Shown here piece by piece: positions 17,032-26,194 of a stretch of 64,000 nt of DNA. Numbering within the stretch: the stretch's first letter is position 1; each line of letters begins with the position of its first letter. The notes beneath the pieces were generated by a model. The model made no database searches. It saw nothing but the letters and a program-made list of their open reading frames with translations, and was not told the DNA's origin. The translations under genes were made by a program, and so were the position numbers. Source of the stretch: Martinezella rhizogenes (lineage in GTDB: Bacteria; Pseudomonadota; Alphaproteobacteria; Rhizobiales; Rhizobiaceae); NCBI GenBank assembly GCA_013322215.1, contig JAAMEZ010000044.1:1-64000 (forward strand), in the 5' to 3' direction.

Positions 17032-17718
17032 ATGACACTGCGGATCCGCCTCATCCTCGACTTTACGAGCCTTGCTCTTGTTGTCCTGTGCCTTGCCTAC
17101 TGGTGGCTCGGCAATCTGTCGCACGAACTGTTCGGAACCGCGCTCTTCGCGCTCGTGATCGTCCATAACGTCTTCAACAGGCGATGGTATCCGAACGTCG
17201 CACGGAATCTGGGCGACGGCCCGAGGCTGCTGAACGCGGCTACCATCGCATGCCTTGCCGCGGCGATGGCGGTCATGTTCGTCAGTAGCGCGTTAATCTC
17301 GCGCGATCTGTTTCCATTCCTGTCCTTGGACGGAGCGTTCGCCGTCCGCGAGATCCATATGTTCGCGGCCTACTGGCTGCTCATGATCCTGGCCCTGCAC
17401 CTCGGCACCCGATGGTCGGTGGTGATGAGCGTGTTTCGCGGGGTCTTCGGCATCGAACGCCCAAGTGTCTTTCGGCCGGTCGCGCTTCGCCTCCTCACGT
17501 TTACCGCCGCCGCATGGGGTGTTCACAGTACCATCGAGATGGGCTTCAGCTCCAAGCTGATGCTGACCTACACGCTCGACATGTGGGACTTCAACGAGTC
17601 CGCCCTTGGGTTCTTCCTCAATTATGGCTCGATTGTCTGCCTGTACGCCGCGATCACGCACTATTCATTGGCGTTGATGAGCTGGCGCAAAATCAGCACT
17701 GCCTCCAGATCCAGCTAG
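17032..17718 (+). CDS. DUF4405-like multi-helix membrane protein
   Basis: 228 residues with about six hydrophobic helices. Histidines sit inside or beside helices (FALVIVHNVFN, IHMFAAYWLLMILALHLGTRW), a pattern typical of DUF4405 proteins related to b-type cytochromes. The start codon follows the P460 gene stop by one base. It is the last gene of the operon and may be a membrane electron acceptor or donor for the exported haem protein; haem binding is inferred from the spaced histidines. Confidence 0.75.
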   Translation: MTLRIRLILDFTSLALVVLCLAYWWLGNLSHELFGTALFALVIVHNVFNRRWYPNVARNLGDGPRLLNAATIACLAAAMAVMFVSSALISRDLFPFLSLDGAFAVREIHMFAAYWLLMILALHLGTRWSVVMSVFRGVFGIERPSVFRPVALRLLTFTAAAWGVHSTIEMGFSSKLMLTYTLDMWDFNESALGFFLNYGSIVCLYAAITHYSLALMSWRKISTASRSS

Positions 17719-17893
17719 GCATCGTCTCTGCCACTCCAAGCACCGCCAGGGCGATGGCATAGTCTTCGAAAGAGACCCAGCTCCTGCCCTGATCGTCAAA
17801 GATAAAGATAATGTCGTTCTTGCCCAGTCGGAACTTGCCGGTGCGCACGCCTACCGCCGGCAAACGTCTAGGTTTTAGGGCATTAATCCACAA
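17693..17893 (-). pseudogene. C-terminal remnant of an NAD(P)H-binding SDR-like protein
   Basis: The minus-strand frame reads GVRTGKFRLGKNDIIFIFDD then GRSWVSFEDYAIALA. This matches the C-terminal signature of YwnB/NmrA-like NAD(P)-binding proteins (RTGKYRLG...L..D..G.S.IS.EDYAVAL). The Rossmann core is missing and the last residues run into unrelated sequence overlapping the DUF4405 gene end. A decayed fragment. Confidence 0.5.
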
Positions 17894-18350
17894 CTAAGGT
17901 GTTTGCGCGCATTCGGGAACGCCAAACTAGATGACGTCTCATCCCGACAAGGCCCTCGCAAGCGTGCTGATGGCTCTCTTTTTGCGCTCATCGGCGGGCA
18001 TTGCCATTTTTGAGCCGTTCCGTTGCCGGGTCGATACCCACAAGATCCTCGATCGTTTCGCGGCGAATCGAGCCACGTTGCGAGAAACGAGGTTGCCCAT
18101 CGTGTGGCTGCTTCCCGTGAGCTGAGCGGCGGCTGCACTTGTCGAGGCTATTCGCAGTTAGTTCATAGGTTTATAGAATTAGGGTACTACCACGTCGTAG
18201 GTTCGTATCCCTTCACATCATACGGATTCGATTTTGCTAACTAGGGGTCGTGATCGTTAAAAGTGGGGTTGCAGCCAAGTGCGAGATGACTGCTTTCCGC
18301 GTTCATTCTCGCCGTTCCCGGACAAAGTGCGTCATCGCGAAAGCGGCTAT
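17894..18350. other. Intergenic stretch without a clear gene
   Basis: No open frame here has a recognisable family. On the minus strand near 18000-18090 a protein-like piece (RRETIEDLVGIDPATERLK, then NGNARR before TGA) suggests the tail of a lost gene. A TPsiC-arm-like GGTTCGTATCC occurs at 18200-18210, but no tRNA can be folded around it. Confidence 0.4.
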
Positions 18351-19256
18351 CTATTCCAGATAGGGCGTCAGCACATCTTCGATCCATTTCATGAATACGC
18401 GGACTCGGCGCGACAGATTGCTCCGATGTGCTACGACGAGAGACATGGGGATCGCCCGGCGACGAAAATCGGGCATGATCTCCACAAGCGCTCCACTCTC
18501 AAAATATTGGCCGATCCCCACGAGCGGGGCTTGAATCAAGCCAAGGCCGGCGAGGGCAGCGGCGTCGTAGGTCTGCGCGCTGTTGACGTGTAGCGCGCCT
18601 GGCAACTGAAACGTTGCGTAGCTGTCGCCCTCCGGATATTCCCATCCAATGGGTTTTGTGCCCAATATCGTCGAAAAATGAATTGTCCGATGTTGCTGAC
18701 GCCGGAGATCTTCCAGCGATCGAGGAATGCCGTAGCGCGCCAGATAAGCGGGACTGGCGGCATTGACCATGCGCAAGAAACCCAGAGAGCGGGCGATCAG
18801 CGTCTCGTCCCTGATGGCGCCAAGCCGCAATACACAGTCAAATCCTTCCTGAACCAGATCAACTTGGCGATCGGTACTCGACAGCTCCAGTTCCAACTCG
18901 GGGTGGGTTGCCATAAAGGCCGGCAAGGCCGGCACGATCGTTGTGCGCGCCACTTCGGTCGGGAGATCGACCCGTAAACGCCCGCGGAGTGCCACGCTAT
19001 CACCTGCGAACATCGAGTGTAGGTCATCAACTTCAGCAAGCAGATCACGGGCGCGGGCATGAAATGCGCGTCCATCCTCCGTTAACTGCACGCTGCGCGT
19101 CGTCCGGTGCAGAAGCCTAACACCGACATTCTCTTCCAGCTTCCGGACCGCCGTTGAGGCCCTTCCCTTTTGGATGCCCAGGCTATCGGCTGCGCGAGTG
19201 AAGCTCCCCATTTCCGCTACCGTTATGAAAATGAGGATGGGTTCGAGATTCTGCAT
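18351..19256 (-). CDS. LysR-family regulator divergent from DoxX/NmrA genes
   Basis: 301 residues: HTH with GSFTRAADSLGIQKGRASTAV, the linker RLLHRTTRSVQLTEDGRAF, and an effector domain with FDCVLRLGAIRDETLIARSLG. It belongs to the large CrgA-like LysR group. The gene faces the DoxX-like and NmrA-like genes across ~120 bases, so it probably controls them in response to a redox or electrophile signal; this is inferred from arrangement only. Confidence 0.88.
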   Translation of the reverse strand: MQNLEPILIFITVAEMGSFTRAADSLGIQKGRASTAVRKLEENVGVRLLHRTTRSVQLTEDGRAFHARARDLLAEVDDLHSMFAGDSVALRGRLRVDLPTEVARTTIVPALPAFMATHPELELELSSTDRQVDLVQEGFDCVLRLGAIRDETLIARSLGFLRMVNAASPAYLARYGIPRSLEDLRRQQHRTIHFSTILGTKPIGWEYPEGDSYATFQLPGALHVNSAQTYDAAALAGLGLIQAPLVGIGQYFESGALVEIMPDFRRRAIPMSLVVAHRSNLSRRVRVFMKWIEDVLTPYLE

Positions 19257-19378
19257 TTTCGTACATCGCTATTGTTTCTCATAGAGAGAACGGTGAGTTC
19301 ATTTTCGCCACGTTTATCATATCCAAGACACACAGTAACTTAAGCTCCGAATATGTTATCCCCAGCGGAGAATGACAA

Positions 19379-19801
19379 ATGTCCGAGACTATGAATCCGC
19401 ATCAGGTGCCCGAAGCTACGAACTTGCATCGCACCCTTTGGGCCGGCCGGATAATGAGCGTGTTTGTCGTTATCGTTCTGGTGGCAGACGGTGCTATTCA
19501 GCTCTTCGCGCCGGCACAGATTGCAAGCATGTTGCAGGAAACCGGGCTCGCGATGGACCTGACCCGTGTCGTGGGTCCGATGATCCTGGCCTGCGCCATC
19601 CTCTACGCCATTCCGGCCACCGCCGTCCTCGGCGCGATCCTGGTGACGGGTTTTTTGGGAGGTGCGATCTGCGCTCATGTCCGCATCGGTGAGTTGGGGT
19701 CGCCGCCGGAACTTATTTCCCTGCTTCTGGGCGCGATGACATGGGGCGGCCTCTATCTGCGCGATCGCCGTATTCGGGCCATTCTGCCGCGTATCGATTG
19801 A
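19379..19801 (+). CDS. DoxX-like small membrane protein
   Basis: 140 residues with four hydrophobic helices (around 27-45, 65-80, 85-105, 112-128) and the IQLFAPAQIASML and GAICAHVRIGE features of DoxX-like proteins of about 130 residues. An alternative start is the ATG at 19394. Function in this family is poorly known; neighbours with NmrA-type quinone or NAD(P)H sensors are common. It is followed after 45 bases by an NmrA-like gene on the same strand. Confidence 0.78.
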   Translation: MSETMNPHQVPEATNLHRTLWAGRIMSVFVVIVLVADGAIQLFAPAQIASMLQETGLAMDLTRVVGPMILACAILYAIPATAVLGAILVTGFLGGAICAHVRIGELGSPPELISLLLGAMTWGGLYLRDRRIRAILPRID

Positions 19802-19846
19802 ACCAACAGGGGCATCAGTCTGTCCCGCAACATCAGGAGAAGACGC

Positions 19847-20719
19847 ATGTTTTTAGTAATGGGAATCACAGGAAAGGTGGGCGGCGCAACAGCACAATAT
19901 CTGTTGGCACAAGGCAAGAAAGTTCGCGCGCTCGTCCGCAATCGTGAAAAGGCGTCAAGCTGGGCAAACCAGGGCGTGGAATTGGTAGACGGCGATTGGA
20001 ATGATCCGGCGGCCATCGAGCATGCGCTCAAAGGCGTCGAAGGCGCATTTGTCATGTTGCCGTCTGTCTGGGCGCCTTCGCCCGATTACAAAGAAGCAAA
20101 GGGCGTGATTGCAAACTATGTCGAGGCGCTCACCAAGGCAGCTCCGCCGCGCGTTGTTGCACTTTCATCAATGGGTGCGAACAGAACCAGCGGGCTCGGG
20201 ATGATCACCGCCTTGTCGCTGCTGGAACAGGGTTTTCGCGACCTGACATCCCCAATCGCATTTGTGCGCGCAGGCGGCTTCTTTGAAAACTTCCTCTACG
20301 GCTTGCAGATCGCTCAGGGCGGAACGCTACCGGTCTACTACAATCCGACAGACCGGAAATCGACAATGGTCGCGACAAACGACATCGGCGCGGAGGTCGC
20401 AACCCTTTTGACCGGGCCAGCCTGGTTAGGGCAGCGCCTCATCGAGCTTGGTTCGATGGTCAGCGCGGATGAAGTTGCGGCGCAATTGGGTGAAGTCCTG
20501 GAACTCGACGTGAAAGCCTTTGCAATCCCACGCGCAGGTTGGGCGGAAGCGTTCGAGCAATTCGGCATTCCGAAGGGCCGCACTGGACCTGCTGAAGAAA
20601 TGTTTGAGGCCGTGAATGCAGGATGGATGGCCCTCGGAGCCGAAGGTACGGAGCACGTAGCGGGTACGACATCCGCACGCGAAGTCTTCGAAGCCGCACA
20701 GAACGCCGCCAAGACGTAA
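19847..20719 (+). CDS. NmrA-like NAD(P)-binding protein
   Basis: 290 residues with an N-terminal Rossmann motif MGITGKVGGATAQYLLAQGK and RALVRN for the NADP phosphate, typical of NmrA/QOR2-type atypical short-chain dehydrogenases. GAGAAGACGC precedes the ATG. Members act as NAD(P)H-dependent quinone reductases or as redox sensors. It lacks the YxxxK pair of classical SDRs, as usual in this group. Part of the LysR-DoxX-NmrA unit. Confidence 0.86.
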   Translation: MFLVMGITGKVGGATAQYLLAQGKKVRALVRNREKASSWANQGVELVDGDWNDPAAIEHALKGVEGAFVMLPSVWAPSPDYKEAKGVIANYVEALTKAAPPRVVALSSMGANRTSGLGMITALSLLEQGFRDLTSPIAFVRAGGFFENFLYGLQIAQGGTLPVYYNPTDRKSTMVATNDIGAEVATLLTGPAWLGQRLIELGSMVSADEVAAQLGEVLELDVKAFAIPRAGWAEAFEQFGIPKGRTGPAEEMFEAVNAGWMALGAEGTEHVAGTTSAREVFEAAQNAAKT

Positions 20720-20903
20720 GTCCCCCGACGGATTGGGTATGAAGAAGACGATCCGCTTTGCGTCGGATACATGACGGGAAGCTGGTTTCACTCCGCGATG
20801 CAGCCGAAATTGCGAGGGCCTGTTAAGACCATATTGGCGGCGAAGCGGTCTCATGCTGCGGATTGGGAGTCCGCATATCGCCATTCAAGGCTGCAGAAGC
20901 CGA

Positions 20904-21041
20904 CTATTTGGCAACATCGCTTGCTAAAGGAACCACTGGCTCAGAGCGCTTGTGAGTTCCGCTTAGCCCGTAGAGAATGGAAAGCGCCAGGCCGATAACC
21001 ATGGCGGTGACCATTATTCTTCTGCCAAATCGGGAATCCAT
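20904..21041 (-). CDS. Small single-helix membrane protein
   Basis: A 45-residue protein (MDSRFGRRIMVTAMVIGLAL...) with one strong hydrophobic helix at about residues 9-24 and a polar tail. AAGGAGA lies nine bases before the ATG at 21041, which is why I take it as real despite its size. No family recognised. It stands between the NmrA and radical SAM genes. Confidence 0.55.
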   Translation of the reverse strand: MDSRFGRRIMVTAMVIGLALSILYGLSGTHKRSEPVVPLASDVAK

Positions 21042-21176
21042 TCTGGTTCTCCTTCGGACGTTCCGTCGAACGATTCCTGTATCGGGCAACGCGCATTTTT
21101 AGTCGGCAACGGCGCCGGTGAAGAGGTCAGGAAGAATGTTGATCTGGCCTTCCAAACCGGCCGCCCCAGAGCGTCC

Positions 21177-23003
21177 TCAGTGAACGGGTGCGCGTTTCGT
21201 CAGCTCGGCGACCTTCTTGACATGATCTACGGCCGCGCTTCCGCCGCCTGTCTGCGTGAACAGGGATAAATGACTATCGCCATCGCCGGCAACCGGCGTT
21301 AAGGCCTGATCCATATAGGCCTTTGACGTCTTATCCCTGGCGATGAGGTAAGCTGAGAAAGAAAGGCCAGTGATCGCTCGGGCGAGCCTCCAGTGTTTCA
21401 TGAGAGTATCGCCGATGAATTTTGGCCAAAACCATAGGGGATTTTCTCGCGCCAGACCCGGCCGGCGCTCATCTGGATGCTTCAGCCGCATCATGCCGCT
21501 TTGCAAGGGATGAACGTTTTCAAGCGGCACGGTCGTCGCAAAGGATATCAGCACCTTTACCAGACTGGCGAGCGGCACGCCGGTGGCGACAGCGCGCCGC
21601 AGCAACGTTTTCATATGTTGCGGAGAATAATAGAGGGACCAAGCCTCTTGATAGATGTCCTCCCACTCCACCTTGCTCATCTTATCATGGGCTGTGCAGA
21701 CATGTTCTACGTCGTATATGTTCAGGTCATCGTCCATGCTGATACCACTGCGCCAGAGTTTCTGGTGATCTTCCGAGCCGGGGAGCGGGGTGAGCACGAA
21801 GAATTCGATGACATCGAGCGGCAGCTCTTCCTGGATGATGCGAATATCGCGGCGAATGGTATCCGGTGTATCGGAAGGAAAGCCGAGTATATAACCCGCA
21901 AGCGTCATGATGCCTTGCGCTTTCCAAGCGAGCAGCATCCTGCGGTACTCGGTTATTTTGTTCTGGTTTTTCTTGGCCGCGACGAGATTGTCGGGATTGA
22001 CATTTTCAAGCCCGATAAAGACGCGAGTGACACCGGCGCGCTTAGATTTTTCGATAAAGTTCGGAATCTTGTGACAGAGCGTATCGACCTGGATCATTAA
22101 GCCGAGCGGAATGCCGTGTTCCTCCTTCAGCTCGATAAGGCGGTCGAAGATGGCCTCCCAATCTCTGTTCCGAGCGAAATTGTCATCCGTGATGAAAAAC
22201 TTATGAATTCCCTGCGCCCAATTCAGGCGCACCAATGTTTCGATATCATCGGCGGAGCGAAAGCGCGATTTGCGGCCCTGGACATTGATAATCGTGCAGA
22301 AGGAACATTGATACGGGCATCCGCGCCCTGCATCGAAGCTGCTGCTGAGGCCAAGCGTATGTTCGATGCTATCCTTGGGAAGAAAGGGCACTGGGGCGCC
22401 CTCTATGTTCGGTAGATCGTTCATGAAATTGTAAAGCGGTTTCAACGCCCCCTGCGAGGCATCACGCAGCACCGTTTCGAGGCGTCCCTCCGCTTCGCCC
22501 GCAAACATCGCTATGCCCATGTCCCGGCAGGCATCAAGTTCCACGGCTGTGCCGTCGAGCATGGCTAGACAACCGGAAATGTGAAAGCCGCCCATGCAAA
22601 CGGCGATATCGGCTTGGCGGAAGGGGCGAGCAATGTCAAGCGCGCGTGGATACTGGTTGGATTGAACACCTATTAGGGCCAGCATTCCGAAATTGTCGTT
22701 CTGGCGTAACCTTTTAATGATTGAAGCGGTCTTGATGCGGGTATTGGTCTCGTCGATGACCACAATGTCGATCGCGACATCAGGACCGAGGACCGCTCGC
22801 TCCGCACAATCGCGGGCGATGCCATAGATGGCAGCCAGCGAATTGGACGGAATCATTGCTCTCCACCATCGGATAACATAGCCGTCATCGTCGTAGTGAG
22901 AGGGCTTTATAAGAATGAGTTGGAAGCGTCGATGACGCGCCTCGATCTGTTGGGTCAAAAATTTATCTTTCGGTTGAGGCGCTGACCCCAGGGTAACAGG
23001 CAA
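21177..23003 (-). CDS. Radical SAM protein with a B12-binding-type N-terminal domain
   Basis: 608 residues. The N-terminal ~200 residues look like the Rossmann-type domain of cobalamin-binding radical SAM enzymes (ALIGVQSNQYPRALDIARPF, CMGGFHISG), without the classical DxHxxG base-off motif. The SAM/[4Fe-4S] site follows as GRGCPYQCSFCT (CxxxCxxC), then FITDDNFARNRDWE, RVFIGLENVNPD and GYILGFPSDT typical of a TIM-barrel radical SAM core. The C-terminal ~150 residues are alpha-helical and unrecognised. Such class B proteins often methylate unactivated carbons; the substrate here is unknown and no biosynthetic partner lies nearby. Confidence 0.82.
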   Translation of the reverse strand: MPVTLGSAPQPKDKFLTQQIEARHRRFQLILIKPSHYDDDGYVIRWWRAMIPSNSLAAIYGIARDCAERAVLGPDVAIDIVVIDETNTRIKTASIIKRLRQNDNFGMLALIGVQSNQYPRALDIARPFRQADIAVCMGGFHISGCLAMLDGTAVELDACRDMGIAMFAGEAEGRLETVLRDASQGALKPLYNFMNDLPNIEGAPVPFLPKDSIEHTLGLSSSFDAGRGCPYQCSFCTIINVQGRKSRFRSADDIETLVRLNWAQGIHKFFITDDNFARNRDWEAIFDRLIELKEEHGIPLGLMIQVDTLCHKIPNFIEKSKRAGVTRVFIGLENVNPDNLVAAKKNQNKITEYRRMLLAWKAQGIMTLAGYILGFPSDTPDTIRRDIRIIQEELPLDVIEFFVLTPLPGSEDHQKLWRSGISMDDDLNIYDVEHVCTAHDKMSKVEWEDIYQEAWSLYYSPQHMKTLLRRAVATGVPLASLVKVLISFATTVPLENVHPLQSGMMRLKHPDERRPGLARENPLWFWPKFIGDTLMKHWRLARAITGLSFSAYLIARDKTSKAYMDQALTPVAGDGDSHLSLFTQTGGGSAAVDHVKKVAELTKRAPVH

Positions 23004-23274
23004 TATTTTAGAAGCAAGGAATAGATTGAGAGCCCGCGATCCGGTTGGGCTCTCCTCAGGTTCCGATCAACCTGCCGGCAGTAATCGCCGCTTATCAAAT
23101 AAATCAATCTGCGCATTGCAAAATCACAAATTGATCCTATGTATGACAGATCGACCACTGCTTGTGATGTCGCTCAAGAGCCACAGGGCTTTCTTGGATT
23201 TCCTCTCAAATAATCGATCTGATCTCGCGAGGTATCGCGGGAGCCATCGCACTTGGTTCGAAAGGAAACCGACC

Positions 23275-23484
23275 GTGGCCATTGGCACTGTGAAATGGTT
23301 CGATGCCGGCAGAGGATTTGGGTTCATTCAACCCGATGACGGGAGCACAGATGTGTTCGTCCACATCTCCGCCTTGGAGCGCGCAGATATACGTGCGTTG
23401 AAGGACGGTCAGAAAGTTAGCTTTGAACTCGTGCAGGATCGTAAAAACGGCAAAAACTCCGCCGCCAATCTTCAGGCGGTTTGA
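23275..23484 (+). CDS. Cold-shock protein, CspA family
   Basis: 69 residues starting at GTG (MAIGTVKWFDAGRGFGFI) behind AAAGGAAA. The RNA-binding motifs are present: GFGFIQPDDG (RNP1-like) and VFVHISAL (RNP2-like). It binds single-stranded RNA and melts structures. The upstream ~270 bases are untranslated leader, often the site of cold regulation in this family. It is a paralogue of the gene at 27261-27470. Confidence 0.92.
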   Translation: MAIGTVKWFDAGRGFGFIQPDDGSTDVFVHISALERADIRALKDGQKVSFELVQDRKNGKNSAANLQAV

Positions 23485-23584
23485 ATTTGTCATTCGCATC
23501 AGCTGACCACGGATGTACTGGCAGCATAATTGAGTGGCTGTGATGGGTCGGGGTAACGCCGGCCTTTTATTTTGGAGAGATAAA

Positions 23585-23755
23585 ATGACGAAGACAGACG
23601 CAGATAAACTTCTGTCACAGGCACTCCGCCAAGTGAAAAGTACGAGCGGGGGTGGCCATCTGGGCGGCACCAACTTCGGACAAGCGTATGATGCCAAGAC
23701 ATCGTCCACCAAGGCGAAAGGCGATAAGTCGCGTAAACCCCAGCACATGAAATAG
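23585..23755 (+). CDS. Small conserved-looking hypothetical protein
   Basis: 56 residues from ATG 23585 (MTKTDADKLLSQALRQVKST), rich in Gly, Ser and Lys, with a basic tail. GGAGAG lies seven bases before the start. It sits 100 bases behind the cold-shock gene on the same strand. No family recognised. Confidence 0.6.
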   Translation: MTKTDADKLLSQALRQVKSTSGGGHLGGTNFGQAYDAKTSSTKAKGDKSRKPQHMK

Positions 23756-23935
23756 CCTTAAACAAAGAGCGATAGTATTTCATCAGTGTTGTTATCGTTC
23801 TGCCTTATCTAACATTCGTCCGGTGCTGTCGGTGGCAGCGCGGATCTTGCGAGGGCCTGTGCTTTCGACAGCGATCCAACATGATGTGAGGCATTTCTCG
23901 AGACTTCGCTTGTTTGCTATGAGGAGACCAGGATC

Positions 23936-24187
23936 ATGCGTATCCGAGAGCCGGGTGTACAGCCCAGCATCGATTTGGCAACGAAGTCGGATATTTCGAT
24001 GACACCAGTTGTCATCGAGCCTTCGAAGTTGAGCGGTGACGATGGGGCATTCAGAGAAGCTTATGAGCGCGGAGGTGAAGCTGGGATGCACGAGATGGAG
24101 GGTGAAGAAAATCCTTATCCAGTAGGGAGCGCACTCGCCAAAGCCTTTGAACACGGCTATCTCGATGGGCAAAAGGTGCGGCGATAA
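23936..24187 (+). CDS. Small acidic hypothetical protein
   Basis: 83 residues beginning MRIREPGVQPSIDLA with a GAGGAG site before the ATG. It is acidic in the middle (EMEGEENPYPVGSALAKAFE) and ends in HGYLDGQKVRR, a pattern seen in small rhizobial proteins of unknown function. No domain recognised. Confidence 0.6.
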   Translation: MRIREPGVQPSIDLATKSDISMTPVVIEPSKLSGDDGAFREAYERGGEAGMHEMEGEENPYPVGSALAKAFEHGYLDGQKVRR

Positions 24188-24415
24188 CGCAATGATTGGG
24201 AATCTAGTTTGCAATTGTCAGCTGCAAAAGATAGTGCTCGTCCCTATGAATGCGTTCATTCGTCAAGTGATCAAGAAGTACAACGCCTGAGACCTTCTCT
24301 CCGGTATTCCAGGATGAAATCGATGCTCTCAGGTTCAATACGTGGAGGTCTGTAGCTTGGTGGTATCATATCAAAGCCATGAGATATCTGTTCAAGAGCA
24401 AACTTACCAACGCGT

Positions 24416-24694
24416 TCAACCTCGGCCGTAGAGTGAACTCAGTTTAGCCCGCTGGACACTAGACATGTTTTGTGGGAAGTCGCTTAGTGCCCAGAACATG
24501 GCGATCTTTTCCAGCTGCATCGGATTGACTATCCCACATCGAAATAGGTCGATCAACCCAACCGCAAAACCCTCGCGGCTATAGTCGTTGTCGTCGAACC
24601 AGCTTTGTGTCGTCGCCATATTGAAAACCTGCTTAATGATCTCAAGTTCGCTTTGCGACAATTTTCCCTGCGCGAGCCGTTTCAACTGTTCCAT
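24416..24694 (-). CDS. Small helical hypothetical protein
   Basis: 92 residues (MEQLKRLAQGKLSQSELEII...), predicted mostly helical, no known domain. The ATG at 24694 has GGTGGAG seven bases upstream; the frame also allows a TTG at 24709. It stands alone, with decayed sequence on its right. Confidence 0.55.
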   Translation of the reverse strand: MEQLKRLAQGKLSQSELEIIKQVFNMATTQSWFDDNDYSREGFAVGLIDLFRCGIVNPMQLEKIAMFWALSDFPQNMSSVQRAKLSSLYGRG

Positions 24695-25436
24695 GAGCGT
24701 CTCCACCAAAGCCGGCTCTAAATAAGTTTAATCGCAGCATGAGCTGAGCTCACCAGTGAACGGCTCAAAATTCCTCAACCAACCGACTGCGCACGCTGCG
24801 TCCGTTCCAGCGTCAGCACGCGATGCGCACAGTTATCCTCGCTCACACTTTTCTCAGCGCATAGTTTGAGGGCGCATAGGGCGATCCCGCTCTATCCTCA
24901 AGGCTTTTAGAAGTGCGGCCTTTTCGAGCCGTCTAGCTACGTCCCCGGTAGTAATCGGCCGGAAGACTGTTTCAGTCTTCTCGCGGATTGGGCAGGTAAA
25001 CTGCTTTGAATGTTTGAGCATGATCATATCCAAAAGCGAACTGATGGGAGGCCTAGGCTCAAGATGGCAGCGGTTCCGGCGATCAAAACGGAAGTTTCGA
25101 TCAGCGTGTCAACCGGTGGAGTGTATTGGATAAAATAAAATTTTTCATTGGCGTTCCTTGTTGTAATTATTTTTTATGGAATGGGCACCATATCATGGAT
25201 TTTTGGAAAAGTTTGATAATATATATAAAATATTAATTTAGATGTTTTGCAAGTGCTCTAGTCTCGCCAATAAACGGGCGCAGCGAGAAGGGCTTCTTTC
25301 CTCCGCCAAAAGGCAGGTTGCACAGTCGCGCTGATTATCCTTCCTTTCATTCGGCTGGAGACGTTATGGCCGCCACCAAAGAGAAGTTTTTCAAACGGGA
25401 CAAGCAAGTTCTTCACGATAGGCATCGGCGACGGAT
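24695..25436. other. Non-coding stretch with an AT-rich patch
   Basis: About 740 bases without a convincing gene. Bases ~25115-25260 are strikingly AT-rich for this GC-rich window, with long A/T runs and TATATATAAAATATT. A 24-codon open frame at 25366-25440 overlaps the next small gene by ATGA; it has no other support. Confidence 0.5.
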
Positions 25437-25574
25437 ATGACGGTGAAGGAGATCACGGCCACCGAAAATCGCGATCGAGAGAAAAAGACCGAGAAACTCC
25501 GCGCGTTTCGATTGGCGCAGCCCGAGGCAGAGCCGATCAAGCCAGCGGCGAAACGCAGGCATAAGGCGAAATAA
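25437..25574 (+). CDS. Lys/Arg-rich micro-protein
   Basis: 45 residues, MTVKEITATENRDREKKTEK..., very basic at the C-terminus (KPAAKRRHKAK). The ATG overlaps the stop of a 24-codon frame. The composition resembles small nucleic-acid-binding rhizobial proteins, but no family is recognised and the start site has no strong Shine-Dalgarno sequence. Confidence 0.4.
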   Translation: MTVKEITATENRDREKKTEKLRAFRLAQPEAEPIKPAAKRRHKAK

Positions 25575-25599
25575 GGGAAGTACGATCGAAGGAAAACGT

Positions 25600-25827
25600 G
25601 TGCTCGTGGCGGAGGATGATTTCTTTCTCGCGGATGACCTTAAAGAGCACGGTGCGTCCGTCGTTGGGCCCATGGCGAGCCCCTCAGCAACCCTCCAGGC
25701 ATTGGAAACGGAAATCCCAGTATTTTCAAAACCTCTGGAGATGCGCAGTTTCCCGGAAGAGCTTTCAGGCTTCAATACTCCTGATCGACGTTCAGGGGTC
25801 CCTCGGGTGAACGAGCCCCACACTTAA
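25600..25827 (+). pseudogene. Decayed response-regulator receiver fragment
   Basis: The frame starts like a receiver domain, VLVAEDDFFLADDLKEHGAS then VVGPMASPSATLQALE, with the two acidic residues of the phosphorylation pocket. The central part with the phospho-acceptor Asp is missing and the sequence jumps to IPVFSKPLE, recalling the conserved KP near the receiver end. An internal deletion and divergent tail make it non-functional. Confidence 0.5.
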
Positions 25828-25948
25828 AAGTTCACGCTTGCGCCGACTGGGTCAGAGCAAGGTGACCTGCAGAGTCTCAACCCAACGACGCGCCATGTTG
25901 GGCAAGATGCTGGTGACGGCCGAGGTTGTCATCCGGATGCCCGCTCAG

Positions 25949-26194
25949 TTACTTGGTCCGGCGGGAAAGCGGATAATCCAGCGCGTCATAAAGCGCACGG
26001 ATCTGGGTATGGTCGAAACGCGCCTCATCAACTTCCAGCACAGAGCCTCGCTGCTGTGCGCCAGGCATGTCTTCGACCGCAAATCGCAAGGCCTCGGCGA
26101 CCGTTTCGAAACGCCTGTAGCGAAGTCTGCTGCTTCCGCGCATCGTTTTGCCAGAATAGAGTCCTGCTCCAACGGTGTAGTTGAATTGGGTCAA
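25949..26194 (-). CDS. Small hypothetical protein of rhizobial type
   Basis: 81 residues, MTQFNYTVGAGLYSGKTMRG followed by SSRLRYRRFETVAEALRFAV, a compact basic fold; the pattern resembles small conserved proteins of Rhizobiaceae, but this is memory and not a search. Its start codon overlaps the stop of the upstream small gene (26191-26397) by four bases, which supports a two-gene unit. Confidence 0.6.
   Translation of the reverse strand: MTQFNYTVGAGLYSGKTMRGSSRLRYRRFETVAEALRFAVEDMPGAQQRGSVLEVDEARFDHTQIRALYDALDYPLSRRTK

Noticed and set aside
18175..18245. tRNA-like GGTTCGTATCC element
   Set aside because: No acceptor, D-arm or anticodon stem can be built around it.
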